DNA from: CADEEN01 sp963706685
GTDB taxonomy: Bacteria > Pseudomonadota > Gammaproteobacteria > Burkholderiales > Burkholderiaceae_C
Direction of reading: 5' to 3'
Length of the DNA stretch: 64,000 nt
NCBI GenBank assembly: GCA_963706685.1
Contig: CAVPMY010000005.1
Location: 744,001-808,000, forward strand
The translations under genes and the position numbers were made by a program. Of this stretch, positions 1-8,480 are shown in pieces. A model generated the notes under the pieces. It ran no database searches. It had not been told where the DNA came from and saw only the letters and a program-made list of their open reading frames with translations. Positions within the stretch are counted from its first letter, which is position 1, and every line of letters begins with the position of its first letter.

Positions 1-483
1 GCCATCACACGGCATGTGGATGCGGTGATAGTCCTTCGGGCTCAGGTACAGCGTCGCGAAGTGGCCGCCGAAAAACGGCCGCGCCAGGTCAGCATCGCCG
101 CCGACCAGGGCCTGCACGGTGTAGGTATGTCCCTTGGCCTGCAGGATCGCATCGCCGTCGATCACGCCGAACTGGCTGATGGCGCCGTCCACCGGGCTCA
201 GCCACTCGGCTTGTGCGAGGGGCCGCGCGCCGGGTGCCAGTGCGCGCGTGAAGAAGTCGTTGAAGGTAGCGTAGGCCGCGGGGTCGGGGTTCGCCGCCTC
301 GGCCATGTTGACACGGTAGCGGTCGATGAACCAGCGGATCAGTCGGGTCGTCAGCGCACCGCCGCGCGCCGACGCGATCTGCCCGGCGAGCAGCGTCAGT
401 GCCTGCTTGGGTAGAAAGTATTGCGGCAGGACCGCCATGCGGTCCGAAACAAGCGGGCCGAGGGCGTCTGTGGGGTCCGACAT
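1..483 (-). CDS. psd: Phosphatidylserine decarboxylase proenzyme, N-terminal part (cut by window edge)
   Basis: Translating the minus strand from ATG 483 to the window edge gives 161 residues with no stop, so only the N-terminal half is present. SPVDG (residues 96-100) carries the conserved Asp and DYHRIHMP (151-158) the conserved His of phosphatidylserine decarboxylase. The enzyme converts phosphatidylserine to phosphatidylethanolamine at the inner membrane, using a pyruvoyl group made by self-cleavage at an LGST-type site. That site lies beyond the left edge and cannot be checked. The gene starts 13 bases after the sppA-like stop on the same strand, so it is probably the last member of that operon. 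The family assignment is secure from the two motifs. Confidence 0.9.
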   Translation of the reverse strand, partial: MSDPTDALGPLVSDRMAVLPQYFLPKQALTLLAGQIASARGGALTTRLIRWFIDRYRVNMAEAANPDPAAYATFNDFFTRALAPGARPLAQAEWLSPVDGAISQFGVIDGDAILQAKGHTYTVQALVGGDADLARPFFGGHFATLYLSPKDYHRIHMPCDG

Positions 484-496
484 CAAATGCGATGCG

Positions 497-1477
497 TCAT
501 CTGAGCGCCGGCAGTTCCCGCAATGCCTTCACCGCGCCGTAGCCGATGGCCGCACCGAAACGCTTGGCAAATCGCTCGGCGAGGTTGTCATGCGTCGTGT
601 AGTCGATGATCTCTTCGGCCTTGACGACCTCGCGGGCGACGAACTCGAGGTTGCCGACCTTGTCGACCAAGCCGAGCCGGGTGGCCTCGTCGCCGTTCCA
701 GAACAGGCCGGAGAACACCTCGGCGTTGTCCTTGAGCTTGGTGCCGCGGCCGTCCTTGACGACGGTGATGAACTGCTGGTGGATCTGGTCGATCATGGCT
801 TTGGCGTATGCCGTTTGCTTTTCGTTCTGCGGAGAAAAGGGGTCGAGCATGCCTTTGTTCTCGCCGGCGGTCAGCAGCCGCCGTTCGACACCGAGTTTTT
901 CCATCGTGCCGGTGAAGCCGAAGCCGTCCATGAGCACGCCGATGCTGCCGACCAGGCTGGCCTTGTCGACATAGATTTCGTCGGCCGCGACGGCGATGTA
1001 GTACGCCCCGGAGGCGCAGATCTCCTCGACCACCGCATAGACCCGCTTGTTGTGCTTGGCCTTCAGGCGCTTGATCTCGTCGTTGACGATGCCGGCCTGC
1101 ACCGGGCTGCCGCCCGGCGAGTTGATGCGCAGCACGATGGCTGTTGCGGCCTTTTCCTCGAAGGCGCTCTTCAGCGACGCCACGATGCGCTCGGCGCTGG
1201 CCTCGGTATCGGGCGCGATCTCGCCGCGCACCTCCACCAACGCCGTGTGCGGCGCGCCCGGCGCCGCCGCGTGGTTGCGAGCGCTCAGCACGGCCCACAG
1301 CAGCGCCAGCACGACGCCCAGCCAGGCCAGGCGAAAGAACACGCGCCAGCGGCGCTCGCTGCGGCGGTCCTTGACCAGTTCGCGCGCAACCGATTCGAGC
1401 GTGGACTCCATGGTCGCGCGTTGCGCGGGCGCCGCTGGCGGCAACGCAGAAGGAAAATTGTCGTCAGGGGTGGTCAT
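497..1477 (-). CDS. sppA: S49 family membrane-bound peptidase (SppA-like)
   Basis: The protein has 326 residues, the size of the short, single-domain SppA/SohB class of signal peptide peptidases rather than the double-length E. coli SppA. One membrane segment lies at about residues 46-65, after a charged cytoplasmic N-terminus. The probable nucleophile is Ser156 in CASGAYY and the general base is Lys208 in TAGENKG; the supporting DKASLVGSIGV stretch lies between them. The active site should face the periplasm and degrade leftover signal peptides. Its start overlaps the Rieske gene stop by four bases (ATGA), so the two are translationally coupled. The substrate is inferred from the family. Confidence 0.9.
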   Translation of the reverse strand: MTTPDDNFPSALPPAAPAQRATMESTLESVARELVKDRRSERRWRVFFRLAWLGVVLALLWAVLSARNHAAAPGAPHTALVEVRGEIAPDTEASAERIVASLKSAFEEKAATAIVLRINSPGGSPVQAGIVNDEIKRLKAKHNKRVYAVVEEICASGAYYIAVAADEIYVDKASLVGSIGVLMDGFGFTGTMEKLGVERRLLTAGENKGMLDPFSPQNEKQTAYAKAMIDQIHQQFITVVKDGRGTKLKDNAEVFSGLFWNGDEATRLGLVDKVGNLEFVAREVVKAEEIIDYTTHDNLAERFAKRFGAAIGYGAVKALRELPALR

Positions 1478-1890
1478 GGTGCTTCGGGGGGTGCTGCGGG
1501 AGTTGGGGCCTCGTCATCGAAGGACAGTGGCGCAGTGTCGCGTGAAGGATACCAACTCACCTGGCCGTCGCTTTCCTTCACCAGCACGGGCATCAAGCGC
1601 CCCCGTCCGCAGGGCCCACCGAGGCAGTGGCCGCTTTGCGGCGAGTACTGCGCACCATGCACCGCACAGACGATCGTCGTCCGCTCGGCATCGAGAAACT
1701 CGCCTGGATTCCAGTCGAGTTCGGTCGGCACATGGGCACAACGGTTGATGTAGGCGACGACCTGGCCGTCGATGCGCAGCGCAAAGGCGCGCGCCGGTTG
1801 TCGCCACAGCATCAGGTCGAAAACCACGCCTCGGCCGCGCTCTGCGAGCTCCTCGCTGCGGCAGAGGAATTGAGCTTGGCCCTCATGCAT
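1474..1890 (-). CDS. Rieske [2Fe-2S] domain protein
   Basis: This 138-residue protein is essentially one Rieske domain. The ligand boxes are visible as C51-x-H53 (CAH) and C75-x2-H78 (CAVH), each pair giving one Cys and one His to a 2Fe-2S cluster. There is no signal peptide or membrane segment, so it is a soluble cytoplasmic ferredoxin-like protein, not a bc1 subunit. No oxygenase catalytic domain is present. It overlaps the HAD phosphatase gene by eight bases upstream and the peptidase gene by four bases downstream, in an operon running from the HAD gene to psd. The redox partner is not evident. The acidic, proline-rich tail (from about residue 122) is probably disordered. Confidence 0.88.
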   Translation of the reverse strand: MHEGQAQFLCRSEELAERGRGVVFDLMLWRQPARAFALRIDGQVVAYINRCAHVPTELDWNPGEFLDAERTTIVCAVHGAQYSPQSGHCLGGPCGRGRLMPVLVKESDGQVSWYPSRDTAPLSFDDEAPTPAAPPEAP

Positions 1891-2539
1891 TGGCGATCAG
1901 CCAGTCGTGCAATTCGCGCGTCGAATGCGCCACGTGCAAGGGCGCGAACTCGGCAAATGTGGCGTGCTCATGGGCGCCGAACGACACGGCCACGCTCGGC
2001 GCGCCGGCGTTGCGCGCGAGCAGCAGGTCGTGCGTGGTATCGCCGACCATCAGCGTGCGGCCGGGATCAACGCCGAATTCGCGCATCAGTTCGTACAGCA
2101 TCAAGGGGTCGGGTTTCGATGCCGTTTCATCTGCGGTGCGTGTGCCGTCGAACAAGCCCTTAAGCTGAGAGTGGGCCAGCGCATCGTCCAAGCCGCGACG
2201 GTTCTTGCCGGTGGCCACGGCCAGGCCATGGCGGCGCGCCTTCAGTGCATGCAGCATATCCAGGGTGCCGGGGAACAGACTGAGCTCATCTTGGCTTGCG
2301 ATGTAGTGGTGGCGGTAACGCAGGCCCAGTTCGGGGTAGCGCGACTCCGACAGACCCGGCGCCACGTGGCGCAGCGCGTCCTGCAGTCCGAGGCCGATGA
2401 CATAGGCGGCGTCAGCCTCGCTCGGCACCGGCGCCCCGATATCGGCACAGGCGTTTTGGATGCAGCGCACGATCAGCGCCGTGGAATCGAACAGCGTGCC
2501 GTCCCAGTCGAAAACGATCAGATCGAATCGTGCGTTCAC
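1883..2539 (-). CDS. HAD-superfamily hydrolase, phosphoglycolate phosphatase-like
   Basis: The 218-residue protein begins with GTG. It carries HAD motif I, DWDGT (residues 11-15, nucleophile Asp11), a motif II Thr in the VATGKN stretch, a motif III Lys in SKPDP, and motif IV as GDTTHD. A helical cap lies between motifs I and II, as in the Gph/PGP group. Family members dephosphorylate small phosphate esters; several betaproteobacterial homologues next to rluC are annotated as phosphoglycolate phosphatase, but specificity cannot be read from sequence. The gene lies 76 bases downstream of rluC on the same strand, separated by a palindromic repeat, and overlaps the Rieske gene by eight bases. Confidence 0.85.
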   Translation of the reverse strand: MNARFDLIVFDWDGTLFDSTALIVRCIQNACADIGAPVPSEADAAYVIGLGLQDALRHVAPGLSESRYPELGLRYRHHYIASQDELSLFPGTLDMLHALKARRHGLAVATGKNRRGLDDALAHSQLKGLFDGTRTADETASKPDPLMLYELMREFGVDPGRTLMVGDTTHDLLLARNAGAPSVAVSFGAHEHATFAEFAPLHVAHSTRELHDWLIANA

Positions 2540-2564
2540 AGCGACCGTCCGGCCTCCCGAAGGG

Positions 2565-2591
2565 CGCTGCGCGCCCCCCTGGGGGGCAGCG
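2565..2591. repeat. GC-rich palindromic intergenic repeat
   Basis: Between rluC and the HAD gene, CGCTGC (2565-2570) pairs with GCAGCG (2586-2591) around a C6-T-G6 core (2574-2586), giving a very stable stem on either strand. The text continues with a GAGCGAACTGAGCTTGGG tail to about 2608. It resembles short GC-rich palindromes that I recall being scattered between genes in Burkholderiales. A looser relative (CCCCTCGGGG at 11821-11830) lies in the start region of era. Possible roles are mRNA stabilisation or attenuation between rluC and the HAD gene. There is no T-run, so it is not a standard terminator. Confidence 0.6.
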
Positions 2592-2615
2592 AGCGAACTG
2601 AGCTTGGGTGCGTCA

Positions 2616-3599
2616 TCACAGTTGCTCCAGCAGTTGCAGACACTCTATCGGCAACGGCGCATCGAGCGCGATGCGCTCACCGCTGGCAGGGTGATCGAAT
2701 GCCAGATGCCTGGCATGCAGAAACATCCGCGCAAAGCGGTGCTCGCCGCGCGCCATCACTCGGTTGGCGGCAAAGTCGCCGTACTTCGGGTCGCCGACGA
2801 TCGGGTGACCCGCATGCGCGAGGTGCACGCGGATCTGGTGCGTGCGGCCGGTCTTCAGCGTCACGTCGAGCAGCGTGTGTCGTGCAAACGGGCGCGCCAC
2901 CTTGACCAGCGTGATCGAGCGGCGGGCATCGTCACTCGCCGCGTCGACCGCGTGCACATGGCGTTCGCCCTTGGCGTCTAGCGTCTTGCGCAGCGCCACG
3001 TCGATCACTTTGCGGCTCGTCGGCCAGGCGCCGGACACCAGCGCCGCATAGACCTTCACCGTACCGCGCTCGCGAAACTGATTCTGCACATGCGTCAGTG
3101 CGCTGCGCTTCTTGGCCAGCAGCAACAAGCCCGAGGTTTCCTTGTCGAGCCGATGCACCAGTTCGAGGAACCCGGCCTGCGGCCGCGCCCGGCGCAGCTG
3201 CTCGATGACGCCGAAGCTCACGCCCGAGCCGCCATGGACCGCGACGCCGGCCGGTTTGTCGATGGCCAGCAGGCAGTCGTCTTCGAGGACGACGCGGAAC
3301 TCGCGAGCCGGCACGCTGCCCTCGGCCTTGGGCGCGGCCGTGCGCACCGGTGGTACGCGCACCTCGTCGCCCAGCGACAGGCGCGTATCGGCGCCGGCCC
3401 GGCCCTTGTTGATGCGCACTTCGCCCGAGCGGATGACGCGGTAGACATGGGTCTTGGGCACACCCTTGAGTTCGCGGATCAGGAAATTGTCCAATCGCTG
3501 CCCCGCGCTGCCCTCGTCGACGACGATCCGCCGCACCGTGAGGACTTCACGATTCGCATGATCCGCGCCGGACTTCGCCCCTATAATGGTTTGGACCAT
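2616..3599 (-). CDS. rluC: 23S rRNA pseudouridine(955/2504/2580) synthase
   Basis: The protein has 327 residues. An S4 RNA-binding domain covers about residues 33-95 (GQRLDNFL, then KGVPKTHVYRVIRSGEVR). The RluA-type catalytic domain follows, with the HRLDKETSG motif and catalytic Asp152, and GRTHQIRVHLAHAGHP in the C-terminal part. The GVPK stretch and overall layout match RluC rather than RluD. It isomerises three uridines of 23S rRNA to pseudouridine. The ATG at 3599 gives a 24-residue lead before the S4 domain; a GTG 21 codons later is an alternative start. The gene is divergent from rne, and the rluC/rne pairing is common in Proteobacteria. Confidence 0.93.
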   Translation of the reverse strand: MVQTIIGAKSGADHANREVLTVRRIVVDEGSAGQRLDNFLIRELKGVPKTHVYRVIRSGEVRINKGRAGADTRLSLGDEVRVPPVRTAAPKAEGSVPAREFRVVLEDDCLLAIDKPAGVAVHGGSGVSFGVIEQLRRARPQAGFLELVHRLDKETSGLLLLAKKRSALTHVQNQFRERGTVKVYAALVSGAWPTSRKVIDVALRKTLDAKGERHVHAVDAASDDARRSITLVKVARPFARHTLLDVTLKTGRTHQIRVHLAHAGHPIVGDPKYGDFAANRVMARGEHRFARMFLHARHLAFDHPASGERIALDAPLPIECLQLLEQL

Positions 3600-4094
3600 G
3601 TTGCTGACGTAAGTGCTTGATTCGCTAAGAGTTTAGCGGTCGCACCCGGGGCAGCGTGGAGGTGATGCAACACTTGCTGCGTGCCGCGGGCCGAGGTCCG
3701 ACAGTGACCCGGAAGCCGCGCAATGCGAGTGGCAGAGAAATGCGAATCAACCCTCGGCTGGCCAGACTCAGCCGCGACAAAAGAACAAGGTTTTAAGGTG
3801 CCGGCAGAGCGACTGATTGCGATGCCTGCACCCGCGTCCAGCCTCCGGACCATGCCGTTCCCGCCCGCCCCAACCTGCCACCCGCGCGCACATGATGCGC
3901 CGCGGGGCCGGTCGGCCGTGCGCGATCCATGGCCCGGGCCGGCTGCCACGCACGCGCCAACGCCAACGCCGCGCTGATTTCGCTCCGGTAGCCGAGCGAC
4001 ACCCAGCGCAGCCGCGGTCCAGGGCGGTTCCTTGGTGGGCTTTGCGCTTCTCGTGCATCGACGATGTTGAGTTGATGTTTGGAGAACACGAGAC
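3600..4094 (+). promoter_or_regulatory. Long leader region between rluC and rne
   Basis: No convincing gene fills these 495 bases. A perfect TATAAT (3582-3587), just inside the 5' end of the divergent rluC gene, could be the -10 box for rne, although no good -35 box sits 16-18 bases upstream. If used, it would give rne an untranslated leader of about 500 bases. Two clean stem-loops lie inside: CGCTAA/TTAGCG with a GAGT loop (3623-3638), and CGGCTG/CAGCCG with an 8-base loop (3755-3774). In E. coli the rne leader is structured and lets RNase E control its own mRNA; a similar role here is an inference from length and hairpins. Confidence 0.5.
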
Positions 4095-6929
4095 ATGAAG
4101 CGCATGCTGATCAACGCGACGCAGCCCGAAGAGCGTCGCCTGGCGATCGTCGACGGCCAGAAACTGCTCGACTTCGAGACCGAGATCGAGGGCCGCGAGC
4201 AACGCAAGGGCAACATCTACAAGGCGGTGGTGACGCGCGTCGAGCCGTCGCTCGAAGCCTGTTTCGTCGACTACGGCGAAGACCGCCACGGCTTTCTGCC
4301 GTTCAAGGAAATCTCGAAGACCTATTTCAAGGAAGGCACGTCGGTCCGCGACGCCAAGATCCAGGACGTCATCTCCAACGGCAGCGAGCTGCTGGTGCAG
4401 GTGGAAAAGGAAGAGCGCGGCAACAAGGGCGCGGCGTTGACGACCTTCGTCTCGCTGGCCGGCCGCTACCTGGTGCTGATGCCCAACAATCCGCGCGGCG
4501 GCGGCGTTTCGCGGCGCATCGAGGGCGAAGACCGCGAGGAGCTGAAGGAAAACCTCGACCAGCTCGATTACCCGAAAGGCATGAGCCTGATCGCACGCAC
4601 CGCCGGCATCGGCCGCTCGGCGCCCGAGCTGCAGTGGGACTTGAACTACATGCTCAAGCTCTGGGAGGCGATCGACGGCGCGGCCAAGGCCGGCAAGGGC
4701 GCCTTCCTCATCTACCAGGAGAGCTCGCTGGTCATCCGCGCCATCCGCGACTACTTCACCGCCGACATCGGCGAGATCCTGATCGACACCGACGACATCT
4801 TCGATCAGGCGCACCAGTTCATGAACCACGTGATGCCGGACACGGCCAATCGCGTCAAGCGCTACCGCGACGATGCGTCGCTGTTCAGCCGCTTTCAGAT
4901 CGAGCACCAGATCGAGACGGCGTTCTCGCGCACGGTCAACCTGCCCAGCGGCGGCGCGATCGTCATCGACCACACCGAAGCGCTGGTGTCGATCGACGTC
5001 AACTCGGCACGGGCCACGCGCGGCAGCGACATCGAGGAAACCGCCACGCGCACCAACCTCGAAGCCGCCGACGAGATTGCGCGCCAGATGCGGCTGCGCG
5101 ACCTGGGCGGCCTGATCGTCGTCGACTTCATCGACATGGATGAGTCGAAGAACCGCCGCGACGTCGAGCAGCGACTGCGCGAGGCGATGAAGTTCGACCG
5201 CGCGCGCGTGCAGTACAGCGCCATCTCCAAGTTCGGCCTGCTCGAACTGAGTCGCCAGCGCCTGCGTCCAGCGCTCTCCGAAGGCAGCCACATCACCTGC
5301 CCGCGCTGCAACGGCACCGGCCACATCCGGGACACCGAATCGAGCGCACTGCAAATCCTGCGCATGGTCCAGGAAGAAGCGCTGAAGGACAACACGGCCG
5401 CGGTGCATGTGCAGGTGCCGGTCGAAGTGACCTCGTTCCTGCTCAACGAGAAGCGTTCGGAGATCACCAAGATCGAACTCAAGCAGCGCGTCAACGTGCT
5501 GCTGATTCCCAACCCGCACATCGAAACGCCGAACTACAAGTTGGAGCGGCTGCGCCACGACGATCCGCGTCTGGAAGCCTACAAGGCCTCTTACACGATG
5601 ATCGAGGAGCCGGACGACGAGGTCGGCATCACGCGCCGCGAGAAGGCCAAGGACCGGCAGGAGCCGGTGATCAAGGGCGTGCTGCCCGATCAGCCGGCGC
5701 CTGCCGCATCGCCGAAGCCCGATGCAGCGCTATCGCCATCGGCGCCGCACGCCGCCGCCACGGCGGCGCCGATCGTGGCGCCGGTCGCAGTGCCGTCACA
5801 GCCCGCGGGAGGCGGCTTCTTCGCCTGGGTCAAGAAGTTGTTGGCCGGCGCCGAGCCGGCTGCAACCGCCCCTGTGCCGGCCCCGCTGGCTGCACCGGTG
5901 ACCCCGGCCAAGGCGAAGTCGGGCGAACGCGGTGAGGGTCGAGGCCAGTCGCGTGGCGAGCGCGGCGGTCGTGGCGAACGCGGTGAGCGTGGCGGCCGGG
6001 GTGGCCGCGGCGATCGCGGTGGCCGTGGCGGCGAAGCACGAGAAGGCCGTGAACCCCGTGAACCCCGTGAGGCGCGCGACAGCCGCGAAGGTCGTGGCGA
6101 GAGCGGCCGCCGTAGCGATGCGCAACGTGATCCACAACAGACCGCGCAGCCGCAACGCGAGGCCCGTGAACCGCGCCCGCCGCGCGAGCCCCGCGCGCCG
6201 CGCGGCGAGGCACGCCGCGACGACGCCGCCGTGGCCAAGCCCGAGAGCGACCTGCAATCGGCGCAGCTTGCCTTGCTCGAGCCGGGCGCCCTGCCGGCGA
6301 CGGCTGAAGGCGTTGTGCCCGCTGCCGCGGACGGCGCTGACAACGGCGACCGTGAAGGCGCGCGCCGCCGCCGCCGCCGTGGCGGCCGCGGCCGCAACCG
6401 CGGGGAAGGGGCAGCGGGCGACGCTGCCAGCGCTGGCAGCGACGACGCCTTGTTGGACGCCGGCGACATGTCGGACAGCATCGAGACCATCACGCCCGAG
6501 CCGGCGCACGTCGCCGCCGCGACGGCCGAGCCCGCGACAGCCGAGCCGGCGACGATCCCGGCCGAGACAGCAGCGCTGGTGATGGCAGCGCCGGCTGACA
6601 TGCCGCAGCCCGTGGCGGCCGCGCGGCCGATCGTCGTGCCCGCCGCAGCACCCGCTGCCGCGGCGGTGCTCGGCGCGCCGGCCAAGGCCGAGCCCTACAC
6701 GCTGCCGATCGACCGCCTCAACGCCGTGGCCAGTGCCGCCGGACTCGAGTGGGTGCATTCCGACAGCGACAAGGTGCGCGCCGCGCAAGCTGCCATCGCT
6801 GCCGAATCAAAGCCACCGCACGTGCCTCGCGAGCCCAGGCCGCCTGTGGCGATCGACGATGGCCCATTGATCCTCGTCGAAACAAAAAAGGATCTGTCGC
6901 AGATCACGCTGCCATTCGACAGGTCCTGA
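4095..6929 (+). CDS. rne: Ribonuclease E
   Basis: The protein has 944 residues. The catalytic half contains an S1 domain (about 36-120), the DNase I-like subdomain with metal-binding Asp301 (SIDVNS) and Asp344 (VVDFIDM), and the zinc-link CPRC at Cys402/Cys405. These match E. coli Asp303, Asp346, Cys404 and Cys407 almost residue for residue. The C-terminal half, from about 520 onward, is low-complexity Ala/Pro/Arg sequence with an RGG-like block (about 612-712) and a second Arg cluster near 755-771. It should act as a disordered RNA-binding and degradosome scaffold. The enzyme makes the first cut in mRNA decay and matures rRNA and tRNA. It converges with nagZ, 80 bases apart. Confidence 0.97.
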   Translation: MKRMLINATQPEERRLAIVDGQKLLDFETEIEGREQRKGNIYKAVVTRVEPSLEACFVDYGEDRHGFLPFKEISKTYFKEGTSVRDAKIQDVISNGSELLVQVEKEERGNKGAALTTFVSLAGRYLVLMPNNPRGGGVSRRIEGEDREELKENLDQLDYPKGMSLIARTAGIGRSAPELQWDLNYMLKLWEAIDGAAKAGKGAFLIYQESSLVIRAIRDYFTADIGEILIDTDDIFDQAHQFMNHVMPDTANRVKRYRDDASLFSRFQIEHQIETAFSRTVNLPSGGAIVIDHTEALVSIDVNSARATRGSDIEETATRTNLEAADEIARQMRLRDLGGLIVVDFIDMDESKNRRDVEQRLREAMKFDRARVQYSAISKFGLLELSRQRLRPALSEGSHITCPRCNGTGHIRDTESSALQILRMVQEEALKDNTAAVHVQVPVEVTSFLLNEKRSEITKIELKQRVNVLLIPNPHIETPNYKLERLRHDDPRLEAYKASYTMIEEPDDEVGITRREKAKDRQEPVIKGVLPDQPAPAASPKPDAALSPSAPHAAATAAPIVAPVAVPSQPAGGGFFAWVKKLLAGAEPAATAPVPAPLAAPVTPAKAKSGERGEGRGQSRGERGGRGERGERGGRGGRGDRGGRGGEAREGREPREPREARDSREGRGESGRRSDAQRDPQQTAQPQREAREPRPPREPRAPRGEARRDDAAVAKPESDLQSAQLALLEPGALPATAEGVVPAAADGADNGDREGARRRRRRGGRGRNRGEGAAGDAASAGSDDALLDAGDMSDSIETITPEPAHVAAATAEPATAEPATIPAETAALVMAAPADMPQPVAAARPIVVPAAAPAAAAVLGAPAKAEPYTLPIDRLNAVASAAGLEWVHSDSDKVRAAQAAIAAESKPPHVPREPRPPVAIDDGPLILVETKKDLSQITLPFDRS

Positions 6930-7009
6930 TCCGCTGAATCGTTGCGGTGCGTGCTGACGGGCAAGCGCGACGGGATGCGACGCAAGGCGCGCCGCTCCGA
7001 TTTCAGTGG

Positions 7010-8080
7010 TTACGGCAAACGGTCGAGCGCGTGTCGGTACACCGCATCGTGCATCAACTCGTCCCAGGCCAGCGGCGGCGTCTTCGGCAACAGCGCCAGG
7101 CGGCGCGTATGGCTGTGCGGGTTCAGCTCAACACGGCCGGCATCGACGGCGCGCTGCAAGCCGCTGATCAGTTCATCGACCGCGGCGCCGCCATCCACGC
7201 TCTGGTTGCACAGCAGCACCATGTCGCAACCGGCGCCAAGCGCCACCGCTGCAGCTTCGGCATAGCTCACGTCGCGGCCATCGACGCGGCGCGCGCCTTC
7301 CATGCTCAGGTCGTCGCTGAAGATGGCACCTGTGAAGCCAAGTTGCGCGCGCAGGATCTGCTGCAGCCAACGCTCGGAAAAACCGGCCGGTCGCGCATCG
7401 ACCTTCGGATAGATCACATGCGCCGGCATCACGCTCTGCAGGCTGGTCGACAGCCAGCCATAGGGCGCCGCATCGTCGGCAAGGAGGGTCTTGAGCGGGC
7501 GCTTGTCGACCGGCACATCGACATGCGAATCCGCGGCCACGAAACCGTGACCCGGGAAGTGTTTGCCGCAGGCAGCCATGCCGGCCTGCAGCAGGCCGTG
7601 CATCACGCTTTTGGCGAGCATGGTGGTCACGCGCGCATCGCGGTGGAAGGCGCGGTCGCCGATGATGCCGGACGGGCCATGGTCCAGATCGAGCACCGGC
7701 GCGAACGACAGATCGATGCCGCAGGCGCGCAGTTCGCTGGCCAGCACATGACCGCAGGCAGTGGCCGCGTCCGTGGCTCTCAAGGCGTCGGTCATCCACA
7801 GCTCGCCGAGCGCACGCATCGGCGGCAGGTGCGTGAAGCCGTCGGTCTTGAAGCGCTGCACGCGCCCACCCTCGTGATCGACGCAGATCAACAGGTCTTC
7901 GCGCAGCGCCTTGATGTCGGCACACAGCGCGGTGAGCTGGCGGCGGCTCTGCCAGTTGCGGGCAAAGAAGATCAGGCCGCCGACCAATGGGTGCATGAGG
8001 CGCACGCGGTCAGCCTCGGTCAGCGTGGTGCCGGCAATGTCGATGATCAGGGGCGAGGCCTGAGTCGTTGAGTCACTCAT
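7010..8080 (-). CDS. nagZ: Beta-N-acetylhexosaminidase (peptidoglycan recycling)
   Basis: Starting at ATG 8080 the protein has 356 residues; the open frame extends 22 codons further up, but that part lies over acpS. The GH3 signature KHFPGHG is at 173-179, the catalytic His of the NagZ loop at 186 (ADSH), and the nucleophile Asp at 256 in FSDDLSM. There is no signal peptide, as expected for a cytoplasmic enzyme. It removes GlcNAc from GlcNAc-anhydroMurNAc peptides during cell wall recycling. The ATG overlaps the end of acpS by eight bases, making it the last gene of the lepA-to-nagZ block. Confidence 0.94.
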   Translation of the reverse strand: MSDSTTQASPLIIDIAGTTLTEADRVRLMHPLVGGLIFFARNWQSRRQLTALCADIKALREDLLICVDHEGGRVQRFKTDGFTHLPPMRALGELWMTDALRATDAATACGHVLASELRACGIDLSFAPVLDLDHGPSGIIGDRAFHRDARVTTMLAKSVMHGLLQAGMAACGKHFPGHGFVAADSHVDVPVDKRPLKTLLADDAAPYGWLSTSLQSVMPAHVIYPKVDARPAGFSERWLQQILRAQLGFTGAIFSDDLSMEGARRVDGRDVSYAEAAAVALGAGCDMVLLCNQSVDGGAAVDELISGLQRAVDAGRVELNPHSHTRRLALLPKTPPLAWDELMHDAVYRHALDRLP

Positions 8081-8480
8081 GTTGTTCCTTCTGCTCGACG
8101 ACCACGAAGGCGCAAGCGTAGCTGCTTTCGTCGCTGACGCTGACATGCGCAGTGAGGCGGCGTGACTCGAACCACGCTTTCAGCGCGCCGTGCAGTCGGA
8201 TCTCGGGCTTGCCACTCGCGGCCTTGACGATCTCGCAGTGCTGCCAGGTCATCGGCGAGCGCATGCCCAGTCCGATGGATTTCGAGAACGCTTCCTTGGC
8301 GGAAAAGCGCGTCGCCAGGTAGGCCACGCCGCGCGCCTCGACCTTCGCGCGCCGCGCGCGAAAGACCTCGATCTCGTGCGGGCCGAGCACACGCTGGGCA
8401 AAACGCTCGCCGTGGCGCTCGAGCGCCTTGGCGATGCGCGTGACATCGCAGATGTCGGTGCCGATGCCGTAGATCAACAA
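8073..8480 (-). CDS. acpS: Holo-[acyl-carrier-protein] synthase
   Basis: The protein has 135 residues, with the AcpS motifs GIGTDI (5-10, Mg-binding Asp9) and RFSAKEAFSKS (58-68). It transfers 4'-phosphopantetheine from CoA to the serine of apo-ACP; the substrate AcpP is encoded at 22.0 kb in this window. The frame begins with two consecutive TTG codons (8480 and 8477) and no ATG is available before the conserved motif, so a TTG start is likely. The gene overlaps pdxJ upstream and nagZ downstream, as in the conserved pdxJ-acpS pair. Confidence 0.94.
   Translation of the reverse strand: MLIYGIGTDICDVTRIAKALERHGERFAQRVLGPHEIEVFRARRAKVEARGVAYLATRFSAKEAFSKSIGLGMRSPMTWQHCEIVKAASGKPEIRLHGALKAWFESRRLTAHVSVSDESSYACAFVVVEQKEQHE

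Noticed and set aside
3768..5558. 596-codon open frame antisense to rne
   Set aside because: It mirrors the codon structure of rne on the other strand, has no domain similarity, and is typical of GC-rich shadow frames.
5930..6170. CRISPR-like or satellite repeat
   Set aside because: The repetitive text is the RG-rich coding repeat of rne, in frame and without regular spacers.
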